A stretch of 64,000 nt of DNA from Comamonas odontotermitis. Lineage in GTDB: Bacteria; Pseudomonadota; Gammaproteobacteria; Burkholderiales; Burkholderiaceae_C. Under the pieces are notes generated by a model, which was given only the letters and a program-made list of their open reading frames with translations, was not told where the DNA came from and did no database searches. The DNA lies in contig NZ_CP083451.1 in the NCBI RefSeq assembly GCF_020080045.1, positions 2,418,001-2,482,000 on the forward strand. Direction: 5' to 3'. Below, one piece after another: positions 29,880 to 39,299 of the stretch. How positions within the stretch are numbered: position 1 is the stretch's first letter; each line of letters begins with the position of its first letter. The position numbers and the translations under genes were made by a program.

Positions 29880-31700
29880 ATGTCCACAACAGAAAAACCA
29901 TCTTCCGCGCATGCATCTGCGGCCGCGCCAGCACCTTCGGGCAGTGATCCTGCTAGCGCGGTAGCCCAGTTGTCACTGCGCGCACGCCTCTCCCGCCTCA
30001 CCCCATACTTTGGCTACCAGCGCTGGACCTGGGTGCTCGCCGTGCTGGCCACGGTGGTAGTAGCTGGGACCGAGGTGGCCATTCCCGCCCTTCTGCAACC
30101 CCTGGTGGACAAGGGCTTTACCGGTGGCACCCTGCCGCTGTGGGCTGTGCCTGTAGCAATTGTTGGCGTTTTTTTCATTCGTGGTGTTGCGCAGTTCATC
30201 AACCAGTACGCACTGGCACGCATTGCCAATGACGGGATGATGCGTCTGCGCGAGAACCTGTTCAATCGCGTGCTGGACGCCCACCTGAGCCTGTTTTCCA
30301 GGCAATCGGCCAGTGCGCTGTCCAACACCGTGGTGTACGAAGTACAGAACGGCGCCACCCTGATCGTGCAGGCGCTTCTGATGCTTTCGCGCGACGGTTT
30401 CACGGTGATTGCACTGCTGCTTTACCTGCTCTATACCAATTGGCAGCTCACCTTGATCGTGGCGGTGCTGCTTCCCAGCGTGTCATGGATCATGAAAACG
30501 CTCTCCAAACGGCTCTATCACATCACCAAGGCCAGCCAGCAGGCCACCGATGAGCTGGCCTATGTGGTGGAGGAGAACGTACTCGCCCACCGCGTGGTGC
30601 GCATCCACGCCGCCCAGCCAGCCCAGGCTGGCCGCTTCCTGACGCTGAGCCGCAGACTGCGCCAGCTGGCCATCAAGGCCACGATCGCGTCGGCTGCCAT
30701 GACGCCGCTCACCCAGTTGCTGGCAGCCGTTGCGCTGTCCGTCGTGATCTGCATTGCGTTGTGGCAAAGCCGCGCCACTGCGGTAAGCGCCCAGGAAGTG
30801 ACGGTCGGCAGCTTCATCTCCTTCATCTCCGGCATGCTGATGCTCATTGCCCCCATCCGGCGCCTTGCCGATGTGGCCAACCCGCTGACACGCGGCGTGG
30901 CAGCGCTGGAGCGCGGCCTGGGCCTGCTGGGCGAGGTACCGCCCGAAACCAGTGGCCAGCACCGCGCAGACAAGGTGCGTGGCGCTGTCCAGCTGACCGA
31001 TGTGACTGTTGAATTTGGCAGCGACAAGGCCCCTGCCCTGCGCCACCTCTCGCTCACCATCCATCCGGGCGAAGTGGTGGCCCTGGTGGGCCCCTCGGGC
31101 GCCGGAAAGACCACCCTTATCAATCTGCTGCCGCGTTTTGTGGAGCCCTCCAGTGGCTCGGTCAGCATCGATGGCGTGCCGCTGCACGACTGGGATCTGC
31201 ACAGCCTGCGCAGCCAGTTCGCCATGGTGAGCCAGGATGTCGTGATGTTCAACGACACCATTGCAGCCAACGTAGCCTTGGGCGCGCCGGTCGATGAAGC
31301 GCGCCTGCAACAATGCCTTGCAGCCGCCAACCTGCAGGATTTTGTGGCACGCCAACCACAGGGCGTGTACAGCATGGTCGGCCACAACGCCAATCAGCTT
31401 TCAGGAGGCCAGCGCCAACGCCTGGCCATTGCACGCGCGCTGTACAAGGACGCGCCAATCCTGATCCTGGACGAAGCCACCTCCGCACTCGATACCGAAT
31501 CGGAGCGGCTGGTGCAGGAGGCCCTGGCGCGGCTGATGCAGGGGCGCACCACCGTGGTGATTGCGCACCGCTTGTCCACCATCGAGCACGCGGACCGTGT
31601 GGTGGTAATGGAGCGCGGCCAGGTGGTGGAGCAAGGCACCCACGAGCAATTGCTGGAGCTCGGGGGCCTGTATGCCCGGCTGCAGTCGCGGCCCCACTGA
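29880..31700 (+). CDS. msbA: Lipid A exporter MsbA (ABC transporter)
   Basis: A 606-residue half-transporter that flips lipid A-core across the inner membrane. Six membrane helices lie in residues about 45-345. The nucleotide-binding domain has Walker A GPSGAGKTT, signature LSGGQRQRLAIARAL, Walker B ILILDEATSALD and switch His IAHRLST. The N-terminus is an Ala/Ser-rich extension; no strong SD is visible before the ATG. Confidence 0.92.
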   Translation: MSTTEKPSSAHASAAAPAPSGSDPASAVAQLSLRARLSRLTPYFGYQRWTWVLAVLATVVVAGTEVAIPALLQPLVDKGFTGGTLPLWAVPVAIVGVFFIRGVAQFINQYALARIANDGMMRLRENLFNRVLDAHLSLFSRQSASALSNTVVYEVQNGATLIVQALLMLSRDGFTVIALLLYLLYTNWQLTLIVAVLLPSVSWIMKTLSKRLYHITKASQQATDELAYVVEENVLAHRVVRIHAAQPAQAGRFLTLSRRLRQLAIKATIASAAMTPLTQLLAAVALSVVICIALWQSRATAVSAQEVTVGSFISFISGMLMLIAPIRRLADVANPLTRGVAALERGLGLLGEVPPETSGQHRADKVRGAVQLTDVTVEFGSDKAPALRHLSLTIHPGEVVALVGPSGAGKTTLINLLPRFVEPSSGSVSIDGVPLHDWDLHSLRSQFAMVSQDVVMFNDTIAANVALGAPVDEARLQQCLAAANLQDFVARQPQGVYSMVGHNANQLSGGQRQRLAIARALYKDAPILILDEATSALDTESERLVQEALARLMQGRTTVVIAHRLSTIEHADRVVVMERGQVVEQGTHEQLLELGGLYARLQSRPH

Positions 31701-31724
31701 CGCCACCACCTAGCTCGGCACAAA

Positions 31725-31760
31725 AAAAGCACCGAATCTTTCAGAAGATCTGGTGCTTTT
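31725..31760. terminator. Bidirectional terminator between msbA and the ankyrin gene
   Basis: AAAAGCACC (31725-31733) pairs with GGTGCTTTT (31752-31760), with inner ATCTT/AAGAT. A-run and T-run on the two sides serve both convergent genes. Confidence 0.8.
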
Positions 31761-31848
31761 TGCTATAGATTTTGCATAAAAGGTGCTTTACTGGTACACG
31801 CCAGCGCATGGTTTCATGAAAATCAGCGAGCCAACAACCGACGAGCCA

Positions 31849-32649
31849 TCACCAGTTGCTCTGGATCTTGCGTTTGCCCTGTGGGAAGGCCGGCTGTTGC
31901 GGCACATGCCCGCCCGGTGCGCCAGCAGGTCTGGCAGGCTCTGCCGCGCCAGCCGCTGAGGCAGTGCCCGCTGCACCGCCCGCCTGGGCCAGCCAGCGCA
32001 CCACTTCGGCGCGGTCCGCCCGGGTGGCAAAGTCCACAGCCGTCAAGCCCTGCTGGTTCTTCAGCTTGGGATCGGCGCCTTCCTTGATCAGCAATTCCAC
32101 CGCGCTGCGGGTGCCGTACTGGGCGGCCATCATGAGCGGCGTGGTGCCATTGGGTGATGCGGCATCGATGTAGGCGTGGTGCTGCAGCAGGAGTGCCACC
32201 ATCTTCAGGTCGGAGCCGTCTTCGCTGGGGGCCGATACGGCGTAGTGCAGCGGCGTCCAGCCTTCGCGGTTCACATCGGCGTCGCGGGCAATCAAGGCCT
32301 TGGCCAGATCCACCTGCCCCTTGATGGCAGCCATCATGAGCGGCGTCTCACCCTTGCTGTTGGGCTGGTTGACCTTGGTGGAAGGCAGATCGATCAGCCC
32401 CTTGGCGGCGCGGTAGGAATCGAGCTTGAAGGCCTGCGTCAGCCCCGTCTCGCCGCGCTCGTTCACGGTGTTGGGATCAAAGCCTTGTTTGACCAGGGCG
32501 GCAATGCCTGGCGCGTCGTCGCGGATGATGCGGGTAAAGAAGTCATCGTAGGAGCCTGCCTGCGCCAGGCCGCCAATCGCTGCAAAAACAATAGCAGCAA
32601 GCACCCTTCGGTATTGCGCTCCAGGCCTATTTTTCCGGAAAAGCGTCAT
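31849..32649 (-). CDS. Exported ankyrin-repeat protein
   Basis: A 266-residue protein. A signal peptide (VLAAIVFAAIGGLAQAG, about residues 16-32) is followed by five ankyrin repeats (for example GETPLMMAAIKGQVDLAKAL, GTTPLMMAAQYGTRSAVELL, GLTAVDFATRADRAEVVRWL) and a Pro/Ala-rich tail. Ankyrin repeats mediate protein contacts. It overlaps the tatD start by 4 bases; the partner is unknown. Confidence 0.85.
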   Translation of the reverse strand: MTLFRKNRPGAQYRRVLAAIVFAAIGGLAQAGSYDDFFTRIIRDDAPGIAALVKQGFDPNTVNERGETGLTQAFKLDSYRAAKGLIDLPSTKVNQPNSKGETPLMMAAIKGQVDLAKALIARDADVNREGWTPLHYAVSAPSEDGSDLKMVALLLQHHAYIDAASPNGTTPLMMAAQYGTRSAVELLIKEGADPKLKNQQGLTAVDFATRADRAEVVRWLAQAGGAAGTASAAGAAEPARPAGAPGGHVPQQPAFPQGKRKIQSNW

Positions 32650-33452
32650 GCCAGCACTCCTGAAAACAGCCGGTCAAAGTTGCGGTTGGTGGCTTCTGCC
32701 ACGGCTTCCACAGTCATGCCGCGTACCTGCGCAACCTGCTTTGCCACAAACGGCACGTAGGCGGGCGTATTGGTCTTGCCACGAAAAGGCACGGGCGCGA
32801 GGTACGGGCTGTCGGTTTCGATCAGGAGCCGGTCTTCGGGCACAAAGGCTGCCACATCACGCAGATCCTGCGCGCTCTTGAAGGTGACGATGCCGGAAAA
32901 CGAGATGTAAAAGCCCAGGTCCAGCGCGGCACGCGCCACTTCCATGGTTTCGGTAAAGCAGTGAAAGACGCCGCCAGCGCTGCCCGCGCCGCCAGTCTCA
33001 CCCTCTTCCCGCAGAAGGCGCAAGGTGTCCTCAGAGGCGCTGCGCGTGTGGATGACCAGCGGCTTTTGCACCTGCTGTGCAGCCCGGATATGGGTGCGGA
33101 AGCGCTCGCGCTGCCACTCCAGATCGGCAATCGTGCGCCCGCCCTTGCGGTCTTCCATGCCGTAGTAATCGAGCCCGGTCTCACCGATGGCCACCACACG
33201 CGGCAGGCCCGCGCGCTGCACCAGATCGTCCACGCTCGGCTCGGTCAGGCCCTCGGTGTCAGGGTGTACGCCAACGCTGCACCAGATGTTGTCATAGCTG
33301 GTGGCCAGCGCATGCACGTCGGGAAACTCTTCCATCGTGCAGCTGATGCACAGGGCGCGCGTCACCTGGGCTTCGGCCATCTTGGCACGGATAGCCGGCA
33401 GGTCCTGGGCCAGTTCAGGAAAGTTCAAATGGCAGTGGGAATCGGTAAACAT
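32646..33452 (-). CDS. tatD: TatD-family metal-dependent deoxyribonuclease
   Basis: A 268-residue TIM-barrel hydrolase. Metal-binding motifs are DSHCHLNF (residues 4-11), GETGLDYYG, LVIHTRSA and the late ETDSPYLAP. TatD-family enzymes trim DNA or act on D-tyrosyl-type substrates in some relatives. I chose the ATG at 33452 because the family starts with MFTDSHCH. It follows the pilZ unit in the same direction after a terminator. Confidence 0.93.
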   Translation of the reverse strand: MFTDSHCHLNFPELAQDLPAIRAKMAEAQVTRALCISCTMEEFPDVHALATSYDNIWCSVGVHPDTEGLTEPSVDDLVQRAGLPRVVAIGETGLDYYGMEDRKGGRTIADLEWQRERFRTHIRAAQQVQKPLVIHTRSASEDTLRLLREEGETGGAGSAGGVFHCFTETMEVARAALDLGFYISFSGIVTFKSAQDLRDVAAFVPEDRLLIETDSPYLAPVPFRGKTNTPAYVPFVAKQVAQVRGMTVEAVAEATNRNFDRLFSGVLA

Positions 33453-33625
33453 CAAAAGGTCAGCAGCAGGCACCAGGAGCGATGCCTTGAAAATCAATGG
33501 GGCCGGGAATCTGCAGTGTGCACAGCCAAGGGCAAGGCCCTTGCGTTGTGTCACCGGTATAACTCAAGTCAAGAAATTACCGCTATTGTCTCTGCTCATA
33601 CGCATTGACTGCTGTCCTTAAAAGC

Positions 33626-33646
33626 AAAAAACCCTGTCAGACAGGG
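33626..33646 (-). terminator. Terminator of the mltG-tmk-holB-pilZ unit
   Basis: Reading leftward, CCCTGTC-T-GACAGGG (complement of 33632-33646) is followed by TTTTTT. Confidence 0.8.
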
Positions 33647-33671
33647 TCGCGAGAGGAGCAGCCAAGACCGG

Positions 33672-34061
33672 TCAAATGGTTTGCGTGGCGCGATCCGCCT
33701 GCAGTGCCGTGCCCAGAATCTGCTCGATCTTGTAGCGCAACTCGTCGGTTTTGGGGTCTTTCGGGAAGCGCACACCTATGCCCTGGGTTCGGTTGCCGCC
33801 GGCGCCTGCGGGTGTCACCCAGCCCACTTTGCCGGCAATGGGGTAACGCTGCGGGTCCTGCGGCAGTGTGAGCAACAGATATACATCGTCCCCCAGCGCG
33901 TAATCCTTGGGCGTGGGCACAAAAATGCCGCCGTCCTTGAACAAGGGAATGTAGGCGGCGTACAGCGCTGCCTTTTCCTTGATGGCCAGCTGCAGCACGC
34001 TGGGGCGCGCAGCAGCGGCAGACGCTGCGGACGCAGCAGATGCGGGGGTAGGACTGTTCAT
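33672..34061 (-). CDS. pilZ: PilZ-domain protein
   Basis: A 129-residue protein of the PilZ type found next to holB and tmk and needed for type IV pilus assembly. An Ala/Ser-rich N-terminus (about 20 residues) is followed by LYAAYIPLFKDGGIFVPTPK, then LGDDVYLLLTLPQDPQRYPI, with TQGIGVRFPKD near the end. The RxxxR and D/NxSxxG motifs of c-di-GMP binding are not evident, as in classical PilZ. Confidence 0.88.
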   Translation of the reverse strand: MNSPTPASAASAASAAAARPSVLQLAIKEKAALYAAYIPLFKDGGIFVPTPKDYALGDDVYLLLTLPQDPQRYPIAGKVGWVTPAGAGGNRTQGIGVRFPKDPKTDELRYKIEQILGTALQADRATQTI

Positions 34062-34203
34062 AGCCTGCAAGGATAACCAAATGTGGTGTCAGCTATCAAG
34101 CACATAGCGCAAACTGCGCATGGTTGATGCGCAAGCACCACTTTTACCGAAATTCCGGCCGATTTCAGATGCATTACCGAGCCGGGCCACCATGCCTGCG
34201 GTA

Positions 34204-35235
34204 TCAGCGGCGTGACTGCAGCACTGACGCCGCCTGCGCGACCAGCGCCTCCAGCATCAGGCCCTGGTTGAATGGATGGTCTGCCGTCTTCATCGACTGC
34301 GTGAGCGCCTTGCTCCAGCGGCTGAGGACCGCAAGGGTCGGCGGGGCGGGCAGATCGGCCTTGTCGAAAAAGCGCGGCGCTGCCCCCACACGCAACATCA
34401 GCAGGTCATGGCAGAGCTTTTGCAATGCATCCACCACTTGCGGCCCTGCCAGGCTCGCCAACGCCCCGGCCTGGCCCTGGGCAAGCTCCTTGGGCAGCTT
34501 TTTCCAGACCTGTGGCGAGCGCCCGGCCTGCAGTTGCGCGAGTGCGTCTTCGGGGCGGCCGCCTGCGGCCTGCAGGGCGCCTGTGATCTGGTCTGCAGGC
34601 ACGCCCTGCCCGGCCAGCCAGGCGCTGGCAGCCTCTGCCACCGGCCACTGCATGGTGTGCGACAGGCAGCGGCTGCGGATGGTGGGCAAAAGCTGGTGCG
34701 CCGCCTCGGTGGCCAGCACAAAGCGGACATCGCCTGGCGGCTCTTCCAGCGTCTTGAGCAGGGCATTGGCGGTGACGGCATTCATCTGCTCGGCCGGATA
34801 CACCAGCACCGCCTTGCCCTTGCCGCGCCCGGATGTGCGCTGGGTGAACTCCACCGCATCGCGCATCGCGTCGACGCGGATTTCCTGGCTCGGCTTGCGC
34901 TTCTTGTCGTCAATATCGGCCTGCGCCTTCTCGGGCAAGGGCCAGCCCAACGCCAGCATGGTGGTCTCGGGCATCAGCACGCACAGGTCGGTGTGCGCGT
35001 GCACGTCAATCGCGTGGCAGCTGGCGCATTGCCCGCAGGCGCCATGCGCACCGGGCGCATCGCACAGCCAGGCACGCACCAGTTCCATGGCCAGTGCAAA
35101 CTGCCCCAGGCCCGATGGCCCCTGCAGCAACCAGGCGTGGCCACGCTGCTGCAGCAAGGCATCGCGCTGCTGGGCAATCCAGGGCGCGACTGGCGGCGTC
35201 ACCGCCTGCGCCGTGTTCTTTTCAGAGGTCGCCAT
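34204..35235 (-). CDS. holB: DNA polymerase III delta' subunit
   Basis: A 343-residue clamp-loader subunit. The P-loop region reads LLQGPSGLGQFALAMEL; it lacks the GKS/T, as expected because delta' does not hydrolyse ATP. The zinc module CGQCASCHAID and conserved VYPAEQMNAVTANALLKTLEEPP follow, then a collar domain. It begins 2 bp after the tmk stop. Confidence 0.95.
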   Translation of the reverse strand: MATSEKNTAQAVTPPVAPWIAQQRDALLQQRGHAWLLQGPSGLGQFALAMELVRAWLCDAPGAHGACGQCASCHAIDVHAHTDLCVLMPETTMLALGWPLPEKAQADIDDKKRKPSQEIRVDAMRDAVEFTQRTSGRGKGKAVLVYPAEQMNAVTANALLKTLEEPPGDVRFVLATEAAHQLLPTIRSRCLSHTMQWPVAEAASAWLAGQGVPADQITGALQAAGGRPEDALAQLQAGRSPQVWKKLPKELAQGQAGALASLAGPQVVDALQKLCHDLLMLRVGAAPRFFDKADLPAPPTLAVLSRWSKALTQSMKTADHPFNQGLMLEALVAQAASVLQSRR

Positions 35236-35237
35236 GT

Positions 35238-35924
35238 TCAGGCCTCCACCGCCAGCCAGCCGCGCTGGGCAACGGCGGCGCGCACGGCCTGCCATACGTC
35301 GGGGCGTGGCTGGTTGGAATCAATGCGCGCAAAGCGCCCGGGCTGGGCAGCGGCGCGCGCGCCATAGCCTGCGGCCACCTGCGCAAAAAAGGCCTGGGGC
35401 TGCGATTCGAACCGATCAGGCACGCGTGCATGGGCCAGGCGCTCGGCCGCCACCTCGGTGGGCAAGTCAAACCACACCGTCAAATCCGGCTGGCGAATGA
35501 AATCAGCCCCCAGCGCTTTATTGGCTTGCACCATGCGCTCCAAAGTTAATAGCACCTGCAGATCGAAACCCCGCCCGCTGCCCTGGTAGGCAAAGGTCGC
35601 GTCGGTGAAGCGGTCGCACAGCACCACATCGCCACGCGCCAGGGCGGGCTCGATCACCTGCTGCAGGTGGTCCCTCCGACCGGCAAATACCAGAAGCGAC
35701 TCGGTGAGCGCATCCATGGGCTCGTGCAGAAACAGGGTGCGCAGCTTTTCCGCGAGCGGCGTGCCGCCCGGCTCGCGCGTCGTCACCACCGTGCGCCCTG
35801 CGGCCACAAACGCATCATGCAGCCCCTGGATGTGCGAGGACTTGCCGGCACCATCAATGCCTTCAAAGGTGATGAACAGGCCACCGGGGGCCGACGCGGG
35901 AGGGGCGGAATGGGAGGGTGTCAT
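35238..35924 (-). CDS. tmk: Thymidylate kinase
   Basis: A 228-residue kinase making dTDP from dTMP. P-loop [11 protein letters not shown] (about residues 19-29), [19 protein letters not shown] motif [16 protein letters not shown], and a lid region with FESQPQAFF. The N-terminal extension of about 15 Ser/Pro residues is common in this group. ATG 35924. Confidence 0.97.
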   Translation of the reverse strand: MTPSHSAPPASAPGGLFITFEGIDGAGKSSHIQGLHDAFVAAGRTVVTTREPGGTPLAEKLRTLFLHEPMDALTESLLVFAGRRDHLQQVIEPALARGDVVLCDRFTDATFAYQGSGRGFDLQVLLTLERMVQANKALGADFIRQPDLTVWFDLPTEVAAERLAHARVPDRFESQPQAFFAQVAAGYGARAAAQPGRFARIDSNQPRPDVWQAVRAAVAQRGWLAVEA

Positions 35925-36024
35925 GCTGCGGGGAATTGTACGCAGCTTGCGGGCCGGATTGGGCAGCAGGTTCGGCAACGGATTGCTCACCGGATCGGAC
36001 TGCCACTGCTGTGACCCACCCCGC

Positions 36025-37008
36025 TCACTTGCCCCGCTGGAAGGTATTGACCGCGCGGTTGTGCTCGTCCAGGCTCTCGCTGAAATGGCTGCTGCCGTCG
36101 CCCCGGGCCACAAAGTACAGCGCCTTGGTCTTTTCAGGCTGCACGGCGGCGATCAGCGAGGCCTTGCCCGGCATCGCAATGGGCGTGGGCGGCAGGCCGG
36201 TGCGCGTGTAGGTGTTCCATGGCGTATCAGCCTGCAGGTCGCGCTTGCGCAGGTTGCCGTCGAACTTGTCGCCCAGGCCGTAGATCACTGTCGGGTCGGT
36301 CTGCAGCAGCATACCGATGCGCAGGCGGTTGGCAAACACCCCCGCCACCAGCCCCCGGTCGGCTGCCTTGCCGGTTTCCTTCTCGACGATGCTCGCCAGA
36401 ATCAACAGCTCGTCCGCCGACTTGAGCGGGCTGTCCTCCTGCTTGAGCGACCAGGCGGCTTCCAGCCGCTTGTCCATGGCCTGCATGGCGCGGCGCAGCA
36501 AGGCGATATCGCTGCTGCCCTTGGAGAAGGCGTAGGTGTCCGGAAAAAAGCGCCCCTCGGCCGCCACACCCGGCTTGCCCAGCGCCTCCATGATCTGCTC
36601 GGGCGTCATCACCGCGCTGTCGTGCTTGAGGTTCTCTTCCTTGGCAAGTGCGGCCCGCACCTGCCGGAAGTTCCAGCCCTCGACAATCGTCAGCACGCGC
36701 TGGCTGTCTTCGCCACGCACCAGGCGCGCGAGCAGACTCTGCGGCGTGGTGCCCACGGGGATTTCGTAATTGCCCGCACGGATCTTTCGGTCCTGCCCAG
36801 AGAGGCGGAACCACCAGTACAGCAGATCGGCATTGACGCCGATGCCCGCCGCCTGCACGGCCTGCGCCACGGCGCGCGGGGGTGTGCCCGGCTCAATCTC
36901 CAGCTCCACAGGCTTGTCGCCCACAACGATGGGCTGGTGCAGCCACCAAGCGCCCGCACCCGCCACGGCCAGCGCCGCCACCACGATCAACACCAATAAA
37001 CGCTTCAC
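36025..37008 (-). CDS. mltG: Endolytic murein transglycosylase MltG
   Basis: A 327-residue membrane-anchored enzyme that cuts nascent glycan strands. One N-terminal membrane helix ([20 protein letters not shown]) precedes a LysM-like part (about residues 40-90). The YceG domain has the catalytic Glu in [20 protein letters not shown] and [12 protein letters not shown] prefer the GTG at 37008 (SD AGAGGTGG), giving the usual MKRLL start; ATGs at 37041-37044 would lie 10 bp from the divergent ygfZ start. tmk follows after about 100 bp. Confidence 0.93.
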   Translation of the reverse strand: MKRLLVLIVVAALAVAGAGAWWLHQPIVVGDKPVELEIEPGTPPRAVAQAVQAAGIGVNADLLYWWFRLSGQDRKIRAGNYEIPVGTTPQSLLARLVRGEDSQRVLTIVEGWNFRQVRAALAKEENLKHDSAVMTPEQIMEALGKPGVAAEGRFFPDTYAFSKGSSDIALLRRAMQAMDKRLEAAWSLKQEDSPLKSADELLILASIVEKETGKAADRGLVAGVFANRLRIGMLLQTDPTVIYGLGDKFDGNLRKRDLQADTPWNTYTRTGLPPTPIAMPGKASLIAAVQPEKTKALYFVARGDGSSHFSESLDEHNRAVNTFQRGK

Positions 37009-37053
37009 AACCCTACCACCTCTGTGCAATGGATCGCGCATCATAATTCACCC

Positions 37054-37974
37054 ATGACACAAGCATTACAAGGACATCTCGCCCTTCAGCACCTGGGTGT
37101 GATCCGCGCTGAAGGCGATGACGCCGCCATTTTTCTGCAAGGGCAGCTGACCAACGATGTGCAGCTGCTTCCCGTAGGCCAGGCCCGTCTTGCGGCTTTT
37201 CTCTCTGCCAAGGGCCGCATGCAGGCCAGTTTTATTGTCATCAAACGTAGCGCTGGTGAGTTCTGGCTCATCACCAGCCGCGATGTGCTGGCCGCAACGC
37301 TCAAGCGCCTGTCCATGTTCGTGCTGCGCGCCAAGGTCAAGATGAGCGATGCCACCGATGCCGTGAAGCTGATCGGCCTGGCCGGTGACGCCGTGCCTGC
37401 CGAGGCCCGCGAACTGGCACCCTGGCAGACGGCGCAACTGGGCGATGCATCTATTGTGCGCCTCTTTGCCGCCAGCGGCGAAAGCCGTGCGCTGCTGGCA
37501 GCCCCCACAGACAGCGCCCTGCCCGATGCGGTGGCGCACAGCCCGCTGCTGGATGCAGCAGCCTGGCAACTCTCACTGGTGCAGGCTGGGGTGCCGCTCA
37601 TCACCCAGCCCGTGGTCGATGCCTTTGTGCCCCAGATGGTGAACTTTGAATCGGTAGAAGGTGTGAGCTTCAAGAAAGGCTGCTATCCGGGCCAGGAAGT
37701 CGTGGCACGCAGCCAGTTCCGCGGCACGCTCAAGCGGCGCATGTACCGCGTGGCGTCACCCGCGCAGCCCACCGTGGGCCAGGAAGTATTTGTCGCCAGC
37801 GACGCCGAGCAACCCGTGGGTACCGTAGTGCAGACTGCCGCCACGGCCAGCGGGTTTGAGGCATTGGTGTCGATGCAGATTGCCGCAGCCACCGATGCCC
37901 TGCACCTGGGCAGCAGCACCGGCCCTGCGCTGCAGGTGCTGGCACTGCCTTATGCGCTGAAGGACGATATCTGA
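37054..37974 (+). CDS. ygfZ: Folate-binding Fe-S cluster repair protein YgfZ
   Basis: A 306-residue GcvT-like protein that helps maintain certain iron-sulfur enzymes with tetrahydrofolate. The signature KGCYPGQEVVARS lies near residue 208 and contains the essential Cys. N-terminal AAIFLQGQLTNDVQLL and GRMQASFIVIKR are family-typical. Divergent from mltG. Confidence 0.94.
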   Translation: MTQALQGHLALQHLGVIRAEGDDAAIFLQGQLTNDVQLLPVGQARLAAFLSAKGRMQASFIVIKRSAGEFWLITSRDVLAATLKRLSMFVLRAKVKMSDATDAVKLIGLAGDAVPAEARELAPWQTAQLGDASIVRLFAASGESRALLAAPTDSALPDAVAHSPLLDAAAWQLSLVQAGVPLITQPVVDAFVPQMVNFESVEGVSFKKGCYPGQEVVARSQFRGTLKRRMYRVASPAQPTVGQEVFVASDAEQPVGTVVQTAATASGFEALVSMQIAAATDALHLGSSTGPALQVLALPYALKDDI

Positions 37975-38127
37975 GCAAACCCTCTTGCCTTGCGCCTTCT
38001 GGCAGGGGCATCTGGCCAAAAATTCATCAAAAATACGACAGATAACCGCCGCTTTCCGCCAATTTTTTGCCAAGTACCTGTTACGCAAGGAATTTTGGCA
38101 CTATTGCCGTAGTTTTTGCTAAAATTG

Positions 38128-38245
38128 GCGGACTTTGCAAGCAGGAGCTGCCATGTTGGCTCCACTTGCAAAACGCTACAACTACTCAAGCGCATCTTGA
38201 CCATCACTCCTCGCCGGGACTGGGAAACCAGGCCCGGCTTTTTAT
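38128..38245 (+). ncRNA. Candidate small RNA
   Basis: The 350-bp gap after ygfZ holds two strong hairpins and no gene. The first is TTTGCAAG (38134-38141) with CTTGCAAA (38165-38172) around GGAGC/GCTCC. The second is a model terminator: GCCGGG-a-CTGG-GAAA-CCAG-g-CCCGGC (38213-38238), a GNRA loop, then TTTTT. A TAAAAT -10 lies just upstream (about 38119), preceded by a possible TTGGCA. No known family recognised. Confidence 0.6.
38213..38243 (+). terminator. Intrinsic terminator with GAAA loop
   Basis: Interrupted stem GCCGGG/CCCGGC and CTGG/CCAG closed by GAAA, then five T. Confidence 0.88.
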
Positions 38246-38324
38246 TTGGCAAGATGGCAATGCACCAGACGCTATCAAAAACAAAGTGCAGGCGCTCACC
38301 CAGCGCACGCCCGCAAGGTTTTTT

Positions 38325-39233
38325 CTACAAATCCCGGGTCATCGAGACATGGGGAATGCCCGCTTCCTCGTACCGATCCCCCACCACGGTAAACCCGGCG
38401 CGGCGGTAAAAGTTCTCTGCCGTGCACTGGGCATGCAGCTCCACCTGGCGCTTGCCCTGGCGGCGCGCAGCGTCCACCAACGCATCCAGCACCTGGCGGC
38501 CCAGCTGGGTGCCACGCAAGGGGCGGGCCACGGCCATGCGGCCGATGCGCATCACATCCGCACGGCTTTCCTGGTTGGCGCTGGGCAGCATACGGCCCGT
38601 GGCCACGCACATGCCCAGACCGTTGATGGCGACGGCATGCAGTGAGGTCACATCAAATTCGTCAGCCTCAATTTCCTCGGGGATGCCCTGCTCGCGCACA
38701 AACACCTGCATGCGCAGGCGCATCGCCTCCTGACCCAGAACGTTCCAGCTGCCGGTCCTGACCTCCACCACCTCCTCGCCCGCCTCGTAGCGCTGCACCA
38801 TCTGGCGATAGGCATCGGGCAGCGGCACAGGCCGCTGCGCGCCATCGGCAAACACATAGACCATGGTGGCCGAAACCAGCAGCCGGTCGGCACAGAAAAT
38901 GCCCGCCTCGAACTGCACCGAGGTATTGCCAAGCCGGGTGACGCGGATGCCGATATCGATCACATCGTCCAGCCGGGCCGAGGCGTGGTACTCGATCTGC
39001 GTGGCCTTCAGAAACAGCTCGCCGCCCAGGCGCTGCGTGCCCTCTTCATATGGCACCGCCAACTGGCGCCAGTATTCGGACATGCCGATATCGACATAGT
39101 TCAGGTAATGGGCGTTGAAAACCACCTTCTGCAGATCCACTTCGGACCAGCGCACACGCTGGCGGTTACGGCAGCGGAAGTCGCTGAGGGATTGGGCGGG
39201 TTGGGGAAACAAAATGACGGGTGCTGCTGACAT
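38325..39233 (-). CDS. YbgC-type thioesterase fused to GNAT acetyltransferase
   Basis: A 302-residue two-domain protein. Residues about 20-145 are a hot-dog acyl-CoA thioesterase (RVRWSEVDLQKVVFNAHYLN, with the catalytic Asp, then IGMSEYWRQL). Residues about 165-300 are a GNAT domain (MRLRMQVFVREQGIPEEIEA, the acetyl-CoA loop VARPLRGTQLGRQVLDALVD and NFYRRAGFTVVGDRYEEAGI). The two are joined without a stop. Substrates are unknown. ATG 39233 gives MSAAPVILFP. Confidence 0.85.
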   Translation of the reverse strand: MSAAPVILFPQPAQSLSDFRCRNRQRVRWSEVDLQKVVFNAHYLNYVDIGMSEYWRQLAVPYEEGTQRLGGELFLKATQIEYHASARLDDVIDIGIRVTRLGNTSVQFEAGIFCADRLLVSATMVYVFADGAQRPVPLPDAYRQMVQRYEAGEEVVEVRTGSWNVLGQEAMRLRMQVFVREQGIPEEIEADEFDVTSLHAVAINGLGMCVATGRMLPSANQESRADVMRIGRMAVARPLRGTQLGRQVLDALVDAARRQGKRQVELHAQCTAENFYRRAGFTVVGDRYEEAGIPHVSMTRDL

Positions 39234-39299
39234 GGTGTATCTGAAAAACGGGGAGGAATGCAGCAATCCTTTCGCAGGATTGCCATCGATGGGCTGCAA

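Noticed and set aside
34276..35367. Long plus-strand frame opposite holB and tmk
   Set aside because: It is antisense to two certain genes; high GC makes such frames by chance.
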